Origin: an uncultured Porphyromonadaceae bacterium
Lineage (GTDB): Bacteria; Bacteroidota; Bacteroidia; Bacteroidales; Muribaculaceae
Assembly: GCA_900549445.1 (NCBI GenBank)
Contig: UROS01000119.1
Coordinates: 1-7,322, forward strand
DNA: 7,322 nucleotides
Reading direction: 5' to 3'
The notes under the pieces are model-generated. The model saw only the letters and a program-made list of their open reading frames with translations. It was not told where the DNA came from and made no database searches. Below are positions 1-6,920 of this stretch, one piece after another (the first letter of the stretch is position 1; every line of letters begins with the position of its first letter). The position numbers and the translations under genes are program-made.

Positions 1-3
1 ATT

Positions 4-160
4 TCAGTCACTTGCCCATATATTAATCTGCATAAGAAATAAGAGAGCCTCTTGAGGGTCTTGGTCATCTAAACCGGAATCGCGTTTGATTTGTTTTAAA
101 TTTATAGTTACATCTTCCTTAAGCAAATATGGACGACGGCAGTTTCTTTCTTTTGCTCAT
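4..160 (-). other. AT-rich upstream stretch with a doubtful small reading frame
   Basis: I do not recognise a gene here. On the minus strand one frame is open for about 50 codons, from position 156 to a TGA at 6-4, but it has no ATG near its upstream end. A different frame has an ATG at 160-158 that encodes MSKRKKLPSSIFA and then stops. Removing one base near the end of that peptide would join the two into a roughly 51-residue hydrophilic protein ending in WASD, divergent from the helicase gene. This could be a frameshifted small gene, a sequencing error or chance: 50 open codons are not rare in AT-rich DNA. No convincing minus-strand promoter was seen upstream of 160. Nothing else in positions 1-187 could be assigned. 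Confidence 0.12.
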
Positions 161-187
161 TTAAAATTTCGGAGAGTAACTGTTTTC

Positions 188-218
188 TTTTATTACTCAA
201 TGTTTATTGTTACCTTTG
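188..218 (+). promoter_or_regulatory. Bacteroidota-type sigma-ABfr promoter of the helicase gene
   Basis: TACCTTTG at 211-218 is an exact match to the Bacteroidota -7 consensus TAnnTTTG. A TTTT at 188-191, one base off the -33 TTTG element, lies 19 bases upstream, within the usual spacing. The start of transcription would fall near 222-226, giving a 5' leader of only about 13-17 bases before the ATG at 239. That leader is A-rich (agactaaaat) and has no Shine-Dalgarno sequence, as is common in this phylum. It is too short to hold a riboswitch or a structured cold-shock leader of the kind known from enterobacterial genes. Confidence 0.7.
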
Positions 219-238
219 CAGGTAGAAAAGACTAAAAT

Positions 239-2005
239 ATGAAGACTTTTGAAGAACTTGGCGTGGAGGAGCCTCTGCGCCGGTCAATCGAGGAAATGGG
301 GTTTGAAGCCCCCATGCCGGTTCAGGAGCAGGTAATACCGCGACTGCTTGGCGACTCTCACGACATTGTAGCTCTGGCTCAAACCGGAACAGGTAAGACA
401 GCAGCTTTCGGATTGCCGGTATTGCAGCGAATTGACGTTTCCGAGAACTATCCGCAGGCGCTGATCCTATCTCCTACCCGCGAACTTTGTCTTCAGATAA
501 GCAGCGACCTTGCCGATTTTTCCAAATACATAAAAGGGGTAAAGATTCTTCCGGTATATGGCGGCTCGAGCATAGAAAGCCAGATTCGTTCTCTGAAAGA
601 AGGCGTGCAAATTATTGTGGCCACACCCGGAAGGCTTAAGGATTTGATCAGCCGAGGCGTTGTTCGGCTCGACAAAGTAAGAACCGTTGTTCTCGATGAG
701 GCTGACGAAATGCTCAATATGGGATTTCTCGATTCAATCGAGGAGATTCTGTCGTTTGTTCCGACTCAGCGAAGGATGCTTATGTTTTCAGCCACGATGC
801 CGGCCGACATCATGAAGATTGCCCGAAATTACATGAAGGATTTCGAGGAAATCGTAGTTGGAACCCGGAATGAAGGAGCTGCCAATGTCCGCCACATATA
901 TTATATGGTTCATGCGCGCGACAAGTATCTCGCTCTTAAGCGTATAGCTGACAATTCTCCTGGAATCTACGCAATAGTCTTCTGTCGCACTAAGCGCGAG
1001 ACACAGGAAATTGCCGACAAGCTCATTCAGGACGGTTACAATGCCGAGGCCCTGCATGGAGATCTATCGCAGCAGCAGCGCGATATCGTGATGAAAAAAT
1101 TCCGCGACCGCGTTGTCTCACTTTTGGTTGCTACCGACGTTGCTGCTCGCGGACTCGATGTCGATGACCTCACACACGTAATCAATTATGGACTTCCGGA
1201 AGATCCAGCAGTCTACACTCACCGTTCCGGCAGAACCGGCCGAGCCGGCAAATCAGGCATTTCGATAGCCATAATCCATTCACGAGAGCGCAACAAACTC
1301 CGCGAGATTGAAAAGATAATCGGTAAAAAGTTTGAGCGGAAAGATGTACCGACTCCTGAACATATTATTGAAAAGAGACTATATAACCTTGCAGACAGAA
1401 TTGAACGGGCGGAGGTAAACGAAGACCTCATCGAGAAGTATATGCATGGTATCTTCCGCAAACTCGAATGGCTCAGTGAGGAAGACCTGATAAAACGGGT
1501 GATTTCACTTGAGCTCAACCGATTGCTCGATTATTACAAAGATGCTCCCGAAATAGATTTTATCGACGAGAAGCCGGTTAAAGAGAAAAAACAAAGATCC
1601 GATCGCCCGAAATCCGACAAAGACAAGGATCGCCGCACTGCGGAGAGAGGCATGGAACGAATCTATGTAAATGCCGGCAAACGCGACGGATTCTTCGCAG
1701 GCAATCTCATAGAACTCCTCAACCGGCAGGTTCCGGGTAAAAGAGTAGATGTGGGACGGATAGATCTTCTCCCCTCCTATTCGCTTTTCGACGTAAGGAA
1801 ATCCGACGCACGCCGTGTAGCGGAGGCGCTGACCGGTGCTGATTTTTACGGCAAAAGACTCTACAGTGAAATTGCCGACCTCGATAAAGATTACTCAAAA
1901 GCGTCGAAACGCAAAGACAAGAAATCAAAACGCTTCGACGATGGAGATGATTCGGACGGAGAAGAAACAATAGCCCAATATTTCAAACGAAAGCATAAAA
2001 AATAG
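239..2005 (+). CDS. deaD: DEAD-box ATP-dependent RNA helicase, DeaD/CsdA-like, with DbpA-type C-terminal domain
   Basis: A cytosolic ATP-dependent RNA helicase that should unwind short RNA duplexes, with likely roles in ribosome assembly or mRNA turnover by family analogy. All core motifs are visible in the 588 residues: the Q motif (F4 and Q29), motif I AQTGTGKT 47-54, Ia PTREL 79-83, Ib TPGR 129-132, DEAD 153-156, SAT 184-186, IV near 246-251, V ATDVAARGLDV 298-308 and VI HRSGRTGRAG 328-337. A helical region (about 375-435) resembles the DeaD dimerisation segment. A charged linker (446-472) follows, then a DbpA/CsdA-type RRM-like RNA-binding domain (about 473-548) and a Lys/Asp-rich tail. 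The length is close to the roughly 630 residues of E. coli DeaD. The ATG at 239 starts the Q motif directly and lies just behind a good promoter. It appears monocistronic, being followed by a 144-base gap with a large hairpin. The family is certain; deaD rather than dbpA rests on the length, the middle region and the tail. Confidence 0.93.
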   Translation: MKTFEELGVEEPLRRSIEEMGFEAPMPVQEQVIPRLLGDSHDIVALAQTGTGKTAAFGLPVLQRIDVSENYPQALILSPTRELCLQISSDLADFSKYIKGVKILPVYGGSSIESQIRSLKEGVQIIVATPGRLKDLISRGVVRLDKVRTVVLDEADEMLNMGFLDSIEEILSFVPTQRRMLMFSATMPADIMKIARNYMKDFEEIVVGTRNEGAANVRHIYYMVHARDKYLALKRIADNSPGIYAIVFCRTKRETQEIADKLIQDGYNAEALHGDLSQQQRDIVMKKFRDRVVSLLVATDVAARGLDVDDLTHVINYGLPEDPAVYTHRSGRTGRAGKSGISIAIIHSRERNKLREIEKIIGKKFERKDVPTPEHIIEKRLYNLADRIERAEVNEDLIEKYMHGIFRKLEWLSEEDLIKRVISLELNRLLDYYKDAPEIDFIDEKPVKEKKQRSDRPKSDKDKDRRTAERGMERIYVNAGKRDGFFAGNLIELLNRQVPGKRVDVGRIDLLPSYSLFDVRKSDARRVAEALTGADFYGKRLYSEIADLDKDYSKASKRKDKKSKRFDDGDDSDGEETIAQYFKRKHKK

Positions 2006-2013
2006 TATAATCG

Positions 2014-2065
2014 CCTTATAAGCCTTGCGGCCGATCCATAAGACTTTGCCTCAAGGCTTATAAGG
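2014..2065. repeat. Perfect 14-bp inverted repeat (hairpin) downstream of the helicase gene
   Basis: CCTTATAAGCCTTG at 2014-2027 is the exact reverse complement of CAAGGCTTATAAGG at 2052-2065. After one mismatch the stem continues with three more pairs (2029-2031 with 2048-2050), leaving a loop of about 16 bases. Each arm also contains the self-complementary octamer CTTATAAG. It starts 9 bases after the helicase stop codon and is the most likely 3' end or RNA-stabilising structure of that transcript. No T-run follows it on the plus strand, so it is not a standard intrinsic terminator in that direction. Read on the minus strand, it is followed after a few bases by a T-rich run (2006-1995, partly the AAA codons of the helicase C-terminus). 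Alternatives are a protein-binding site or a dispersed genomic repeat. The rest of the 2006-2149 gap shows no clear promoter for the next gene. Confidence 0.75.
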
Positions 2066-2149
2066 AGCACACTCCGTCCTCAACTCGATTAAACATCAAC
2101 TCCCGTAAGCATACTTAATCAGAAATAAACTTCACCCATTCAACATATT

Positions 2150-2779
2150 ATGAAAAAAATATCAGTCTTATTGACCATGATGCTTTTTGCTGTAGGCGCT
2201 TACGCCCAACTCACCGCATCGAAAGCTTTCATCGACGCTCCTCAGAAGGTCTTCCCTCTTCTCGAGCAGAGCGTCAGAATGGATATGGTCGACTATTTCA
2301 ATAACGGACTTGATACCGAATCGGCCAATTCTCTCAACGGGAAATCGGTGATAACCGATATGACACCTTCAGTGCTTTCTGTAAAAATGACGGATTCTTC
2401 AACAGCACAGTTAGCACTGCTCAAATCCGGAACCGATACTATAATCGCTCTGGTCAGCACAGTAGCGGCTCCCGGACTCGACAGCAACCTGACATTTTAC
2501 AGCAGCAAATGGACACCGGTTGCAACAACACGGTATTTTACCAAACCGGGATGGAAAGAATGGCTCAATTCAGCCGGTCAGTCTCACCGCGAAGATATTG
2601 AAATACAAGTTCCTTTCATGCTTGCCTCATACAACATAGACCCCGAGTCCGGACGGCTTACTATTGTCAACAATCTGGGAAAGTTTCTCGATGAAGACAT
2701 CTTCGAGATGCTAAAGCCCTACCTTCAGCCTCAACTGGTATATATCTGGAACGGGAAGAAGTTTACGAGCGAGAAATGA
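2150..2779 (+). CDS. DUF3256 family exported protein
   Basis: A 209-residue protein that I recognise as the DUF3256 family, which is largely restricted to Bacteroidales and has no known function. It has a clear signal peptide: KK at 2-3, a hydrophobic core (about 5-16) and a likely signal peptidase I site after AYA at 17-19, with Q20 as the new N-terminus. Q20 is not a lipoprotein cysteine, and the whole protein contains no cysteine, so it should be soluble in the periplasm or released. The mature part begins with a helical segment (AFIDAPQKVFPLL, then the acidic-aromatic RMDMVDYF at 43-50) and continues as a mixed alpha/beta protein with a conserved-looking W/Y-rich C-terminus (YIWNGKKF 198-205). 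No catalytic motif is visible. Its stop codon overlaps the xseA start (ATGA, 2776-2779), so the two are co-transcribed and probably translationally coupled, although an exported protein and a DNA nuclease have no evident shared task. Confidence 0.85.
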   Translation: MKKISVLLTMMLFAVGAYAQLTASKAFIDAPQKVFPLLEQSVRMDMVDYFNNGLDTESANSLNGKSVITDMTPSVLSVKMTDSSTAQLALLKSGTDTIIALVSTVAAPGLDSNLTFYSSKWTPVATTRYFTKPGWKEWLNSAGQSHREDIEIQVPFMLASYNIDPESGRLTIVNNLGKFLDEDIFEMLKPYLQPQLVYIWNGKKFTSEK

Positions 2780-4080
2780 CCGTGCGAGCAATTTCTCTTG
2801 CGGAATTCAACAACCGTATAACAGCCCTTTTTGCATCTGCTCCGCAGATAAAAGACACGTGGGTCACAGCCGAGCTTTCCGATGTCCGACGGGCGGCTAA
2901 CGGCCACTGCTACATGGAGCTTATACAAAAAGATTCTGAGTCAGGTGCCGCAATCGCACGACTACGTGCCGTAATATGGGCAAACGTTTATTCACGCCTC
3001 AGCGCCGACTTCACCGCCGCCACCGGCCAACGTTTTGCCGACGGGCTGAAGGTAATGGTTTGCATATCTGCCGGATTTCACCGCAATTACGGGCTGTCGG
3101 CAACTATTACCGACATAAATCCGGAGTACACCATGGGCGACCTTCTGAGGCAACGCCGGGAAATTCTCATGCGTCTTGAGAAAGAAGGCATACTTGAACT
3201 CAACCGCCAGCTGCAATGGACTGAGGCACCTCTGCGTATTGCAGTTATTTCGGCTAAAGGAGCGGCAGGTTACGGCGACTTCATTCATCAGCTTTACAGC
3301 AATCCATCACACCTGAAATTCCACACCGAACTATTCGCAGCCTCAATGCAGGGTGAGAACACGGTTCCTTCTGTAATCGCGGCTCTTGAACAAATCGCCT
3401 CCGATATCGGAAAATGGGATGGCGTCGTGATAATCCGTGGCGGAGGATCAACGAGCGACCTCAATGCTTTCGACAATTACGAACTTGCAGCCAACATAGC
3501 TCAATTTCCCCTCCCGGTAATAATCGGCATAGGTCACGAACGCGACATAACTGTTCTCGATTACGTGGCAAATATGCGTGTAAAGACTCCTACGGCAGCG
3601 GCCGAATGGCTGATTTCCCGCGGAAATGCCCTATTAGAGCGCATCAATGCCATTGCTACCGACATACTCACATCGGCGCAGAGTCTTATTGCAGGAAGCC
3701 GTGAGCGTCTTGCCTACTGCTCAGCCCAACTTCCATATCTACCGGGAATAGCCATAGAAAATTCCCGAAAAAGAACCGAACGCTATGCCACAGTACTCGG
3801 AGAAATCATACGCAGACAACTGCAACCGGAGCAACAGCGAATCGCTTCCAGAATTCAGTCGCTTTCAACGATTTGTCAGACAGCAATAGAACGCCGGCGC
3901 AACAGAATCGACAACATCAGTCAGCTTATAACAGTGCTGAGCCCGCAAGCAACTCTTTCGCGCGGTTACTCAATAACCCGCGCCGGAGGGCACGCTGTCA
4001 GTGACGCCTCGCTTCTTGCACCGGGAACAATAATTGAAACGACATTTGCTTCGGGGACTCTGACATCTGTCGTTAAATGA
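2776..4080 (+). CDS. xseA: Exodeoxyribonuclease VII large subunit
   Basis: The large, catalytic subunit of exonuclease VII, which cuts single-stranded DNA from both ends into acid-soluble oligonucleotides in the cytosol. The 434 residues compare with 456 in E. coli. An N-terminal OB-fold that binds single-stranded DNA spans about 5-115. The catalytic domain carries ISAKGAAGYGDF 158-169, RGGGSTSDLNAFDN 221-234, GIGHERD 251-257 and TPTAAAE 271-277. Residues D168, R221, H254 and D257 align with those reported as essential in the E. coli enzyme (D155, R205, H238, D241), so it should be active. A long helical, Arg/Gln-rich region (about 280-385), which in the family binds XseB, precedes the closing motif LSRGYSIT 394-401. 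The start is set by the ATGA overlap with the preceding gene. No xseB follows: the next gene, trkH, converges 8 bases away. Active XseA needs XseB, so the partner gene must lie elsewhere. Confidence 0.97.
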   Translation: MTVRAISLAEFNNRITALFASAPQIKDTWVTAELSDVRRAANGHCYMELIQKDSESGAAIARLRAVIWANVYSRLSADFTAATGQRFADGLKVMVCISAGFHRNYGLSATITDINPEYTMGDLLRQRREILMRLEKEGILELNRQLQWTEAPLRIAVISAKGAAGYGDFIHQLYSNPSHLKFHTELFAASMQGENTVPSVIAALEQIASDIGKWDGVVIIRGGGSTSDLNAFDNYELAANIAQFPLPVIIGIGHERDITVLDYVANMRVKTPTAAAEWLISRGNALLERINAIATDILTSAQSLIAGSRERLAYCSAQLPYLPGIAIENSRKRTERYATVLGEIIRRQLQPEQQRIASRIQSLSTICQTAIERRRNRIDNISQLITVLSPQATLSRGYSITRAGGHAVSDASLLAPGTIIETTFASGTLTSVVK

Positions 4081-4088
4081 ATGGGCTT

Positions 4089-5561
4089 TCACTTGCGCCA
4101 GAATGAGCGGGCGAAAAGAATTATAACGGTAAATATCTCAAGTCGCCCTATCATCATAAGCATAGCGAGCACCCATTTCCCCGCATCCGGCACGATCTCA
4201 TACGATCCGCCGTAGCCGGTTACTCCGGCTCCGAGACCGGTATTGCTGATGCATGAGAATGAAGAGAAAAAAGAATCGACCAACGGAAGGCCGAGTGCGG
4301 CCAGAAGCATACCTCCGAACATTATCAGAATCACGTATATACAAAGAAATGCGATGACTTTTGACACAAGTTCGTTAGAAACGACTTTTCCGTTGACAAA
4401 TACAGTGTAAATATTGTTGGGGTGAATGCACTTCACGATTTCATTACCGCAGTTTTTGAACAAATAGAGCATCCGGTCGAGTTTGGCCCCTCCGCTTGTT
4501 GATCCTGCGCATGCGCCGAAAAACATCAGGAGGAAAAGCAGTGAAAGGCAGAAGGTGCCCCACTTCTCAAAGTTTGTTACAGTATATCCGGTAGAGGTTA
4601 TTGTCGAGATTATCTGAAACAGCGGATCGAGCGTCAGCGACCTGACTGAAGTAGCCTGATGCTGGTGTATGATGCCTATTACAAACAACACGTACATAAC
4701 CAGAATCACCTTTATATACAGCTTGAACACATCGTTCTTCCACAAAGGGCGGAAATCGCCGTGAGCAGCCCGGAAAATGAGAGCGAAATTAACACCTCCC
4801 AAAAACATGAATACCGTGAGCACGACTTCGATATAGGTGGAATCCCATGCCGCCACACTTGCATCTTCAGTAGAGAAACCGCCGGTCGACATGGTGCTGA
4901 AAGCATGACATATTGACTCAAAAAAATTCATCGGGCCGGCCAGAAGAAGAAGAAACAGCATAACGGTGAGAACAATATAAGTCATCCAAAGGCCCTTGGC
5001 GGTCTGGCTGATGCGGGGCCGCAACTTCTCGTGGGTAATGCCCGTTACCTCGGCATTGAACATCTGCATTCCCCCCGAATGATTGAGCATTGGAATCACG
5101 GCGAGAGTAAAGAGTATGATGCCCATGCCTCCTATCCACTGAATAAGGCTCCGCCACATTATCACACCGTGGCTCAGGTGGCTTATCGACGTAAGGACAG
5201 TAGCTCCGGTAGTAGTGAATCCCGACATCGCCTCAAAAAAAGCATCCGACACACTCATCGGATTTTTCATGAGCATGAACGGAATCATTCCAAAAATTGA
5301 AAAGAAAATCCAGACGAGCGATGTAAGAAGAAACCCCTCGCGCTTGCCCATGGAATTGCTCGACGGATGAATGCAGAAAGTCATCGCCGACCCCGCGGCC
5401 ACTGTGGCTGCGAGCGACCACGCGAAAGCCTTCCAGTCGCTTTCGAAATATATGAGGCACGTAACGAGCGGGACTACAAGGAATCCTGCCTCTATCAGAA
5501 GCAGGAGCCCAATCATTCTGAAAAGAATAGGGAAATTAACGCTGTAATATCGGCGTGCCAT
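4089..5561 (-). CDS. trkH: Trk potassium uptake system, membrane channel subunit TrkH
   Basis: The inner-membrane subunit of the Trk K+ uptake system, 490 residues and close to the usual 480-490. It has the four-fold membrane-pore-membrane repeat of the SKT superfamily. Pore loops with selectivity-filter segments are visible at 116-121 (TTTGAT), 225-229 (STGGF), 322-327 (TSTGYT) and 439-444 (SNTGLG), each supplying the filter glycine. The flexible intramembrane gate loop typical of TrkH is present at 349-360 and ends in GSTSGGAK. Hydrophobic segments lie at about 12-36, 44-63, 75-97, 134-158, 190-209, 243-265, 279-299, 336-352, 398-424 and 462-484. It is the third gene of the dxs-trkA-trkH string, 21 bases after trkA, and must work with TrkA. 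Its 3' end faces the 3' end of xseA across 8 bases with no obvious terminator between them. Nothing in it looks damaged. Confidence 0.96.
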   Translation of the reverse strand: MARRYYSVNFPILFRMIGLLLLIEAGFLVVPLVTCLIYFESDWKAFAWSLAATVAAGSAMTFCIHPSSNSMGKREGFLLTSLVWIFFSIFGMIPFMLMKNPMSVSDAFFEAMSGFTTTGATVLTSISHLSHGVIMWRSLIQWIGGMGIILFTLAVIPMLNHSGGMQMFNAEVTGITHEKLRPRISQTAKGLWMTYIVLTVMLFLLLLAGPMNFFESICHAFSTMSTGGFSTEDASVAAWDSTYIEVVLTVFMFLGGVNFALIFRAAHGDFRPLWKNDVFKLYIKVILVMYVLFVIGIIHQHQATSVRSLTLDPLFQIISTITSTGYTVTNFEKWGTFCLSLLFLLMFFGACAGSTSGGAKLDRMLYLFKNCGNEIVKCIHPNNIYTVFVNGKVVSNELVSKVIAFLCIYVILIMFGGMLLAALGLPLVDSFFSSFSCISNTGLGAGVTGYGGSYEIVPDAGKWVLAMLMMIGRLEIFTVIILFARSFWRK

Positions 5562-5576
5562 CCGTAAATCCGTAAA
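5561..5576. repeat. Tandem 8-bp repeat at the trkA-trkH junction
   Basis: TCCGTAAA occurs twice head to tail (5561-5568 and 5569-5576) in the 21-base gap between trkA and trkH. In the mRNA sense it reads TTTACGGA twice, and the last A of the second copy is the A of the trkH ATG. A four-copy-or-longer array would suggest phase variation; two copies of 8 bases (not a multiple of three, but outside the coding frame) could at most change the ribosome spacing. It is probably a chance duplication. Confidence 0.5.
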
Positions 5577-5582
5577 AAAGGT

Positions 5583-6920
5583 TCAACTGAATAGTTTTTC
5601 TACATTATGTATTACCCCGTTGAGACAGAATACAACAACGGAATCGCCGGCCTGTATGAGAGTATTGCCCGAAACAAGCATTCCCTTGCCATCGCGGATA
5701 AGACCGGCGATAGTCATGTCGCGAGACAGCTTAAGATCTTTTACCGGAGCCCGTGTTATCTTCGCGCCCGGTTTCACTACTATTTCCGCCACTTCGGCAT
5801 CGGCCAGCGCGAGACACTTTGAGGTAGAGGCATCGGTGTCGAGCAGAATCTGGAAAATACGGCTTGAAGCCAAAAGCTTTTTGTTGATTATGGTACCGAT
5901 ATTCAGTCCCTCCGCTTCGCTGATAAACTGAAGGTTTTCCACCTCCGCTATAGTCTTAATCACACCGAACTCCTTGGCCGACAAGCAAGTCAGAATATTG
6001 GTCTCGGAGCTGTCGGTAAGCGCTATAAACGCATCGGCATCCTCAATTCCGGCTTCGCTAAGAGCATCGGTATCGCGGGCATCCGCATGGATTATCTGCG
6101 CTGACGGACACTTCTGGGAGAGTTCGATACACTTTTCGCGGTCGATATCGACAATTTTAAAGTTGTAGTCGTCGCCAACCATCGCCGCCAGCCTGATTGC
6201 GATACGGCTTCCGCCCATTATTATTACATCGCGTATGCGTTTATGGGTCTTTCCGCAGATTTCAATCAATTCGTCAACGTGGTCGAGCGTAGTGGTGAAG
6301 TAGAGAATATCGTTTGCCCTCACGTAGTCGTCGCCTCGGGGAATGATCGTCTCATGGTTGCGCTTTATCGCCGCCACGTGGAAATTATGCTGAGTCATTG
6401 CAAGTTCCTTAAGCTGCATGCCTATGAGCCTTGCATTGTCGCGTATCTTCACACCCACCAGAATCAGCTGCCCCCCATGGAGTTCCCACCAATGGCGCAC
6501 CCAGTTATGCTCAAGAGCGGTTATTATTTCCTTTGCGGCAAGAAATTCGGGATAAATGAGATCATTTACGCCCATCCGGTTAAAAAAGGCCGTATGTTCG
6601 GGCAGTTTGTACTCATAATTGTCTATGCGCGCCACCGTTTTCGTCGCTCCCAGACTCGATGCTATGGCACACGCCATCACATTTTTTGTCTGATGCGGAG
6701 TAACCGCTATGAACAAATCGGTGTCCTGGCCCACACCTGCCTGACTGAGGCTTTTGAACGAGGTGGGCATTCCCTGACATGTCATAAGATTATAGTTCGC
6801 ATCAAGATCCGCAAGACGCTCAATCTCACCGTCAATTACAGTGATGTCCTGCTCCTCGCGCGAAAGAAGTTTCGCAAGGTGTGAACCTACTTCACCGGCT
6901 CCGGCTATGACTATTTTCAT
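5583..6920 (-). CDS. trkA: Trk potassium uptake system, NAD(H)/ATP-binding regulatory subunit TrkA
   Basis: The peripheral cytosolic subunit that binds to TrkH and gates it in response to nucleotides. The 445 residues match the double-length TrkA form with two tandem RCK modules: RCK_N about 1-120, RCK_C about 140-222, RCK_N about 230-345 and RCK_C about 365-445. The first Rossmann fold has a full GAGEVG at 7-12 and an acidic residue at the end of strand 2 (D30), as expected for NAD(H) binding. The second has only GGSRIA at 236-241, lacking the third glycine, with D258 at the position matching D30, so its nucleotide preference or affinity may differ. The start codon overlaps the dxs stop (ATGA, 6917-6920), which supports this start and translational coupling. 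trkH follows 21 bases downstream. The promoter must lie in or before dxs, beyond the end of the window. Confidence 0.96.
   Translation of the reverse strand: MKIVIAGAGEVGSHLAKLLSREEQDITVIDGEIERLADLDANYNLMTCQGMPTSFKSLSQAGVGQDTDLFIAVTPHQTKNVMACAIASSLGATKTVARIDNYEYKLPEHTAFFNRMGVNDLIYPEFLAAKEIITALEHNWVRHWWELHGGQLILVGVKIRDNARLIGMQLKELAMTQHNFHVAAIKRNHETIIPRGDDYVRANDILYFTTTLDHVDELIEICGKTHKRIRDVIIMGGSRIAIRLAAMVGDDYNFKIVDIDREKCIELSQKCPSAQIIHADARDTDALSEAGIEDADAFIALTDSSETNILTCLSAKEFGVIKTIAEVENLQFISEAEGLNIGTIINKKLLASSRIFQILLDTDASTSKCLALADAEVAEIVVKPGAKITRAPVKDLKLSRDMTIAGLIRDGKGMLVSGNTLIQAGDSVVVFCLNGVIHNVEKLFS

Noticed and set aside
2112..2133. Possible promoter for the DUF3256-xseA unit (TACTTAAT or TAAACTTC)
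   Set aside because: Both differ from TAnnTTTG at two or more key bases and have no -33 element at the right distance.
2976..3704. Plus-strand frames of 67 and 96 codons inside xseA
   Set aside because: They are out-of-frame shadows of xseA with no recognisable family features.
4081..4200. Small plus-strand frame after xseA that might be xseB
   Set aside because: The frame starting at the ATG at 4081 is antisense to the TrkH C-terminus, contains only a few tens of codons and has no XseB-like helical pattern.
6243..6884. 213-codon plus-strand open frame opposite trkA
   Set aside because: It lies entirely antisense to a clear TrkA gene, resembles no known family, and long antisense frames are common opposite well-biased coding DNA.
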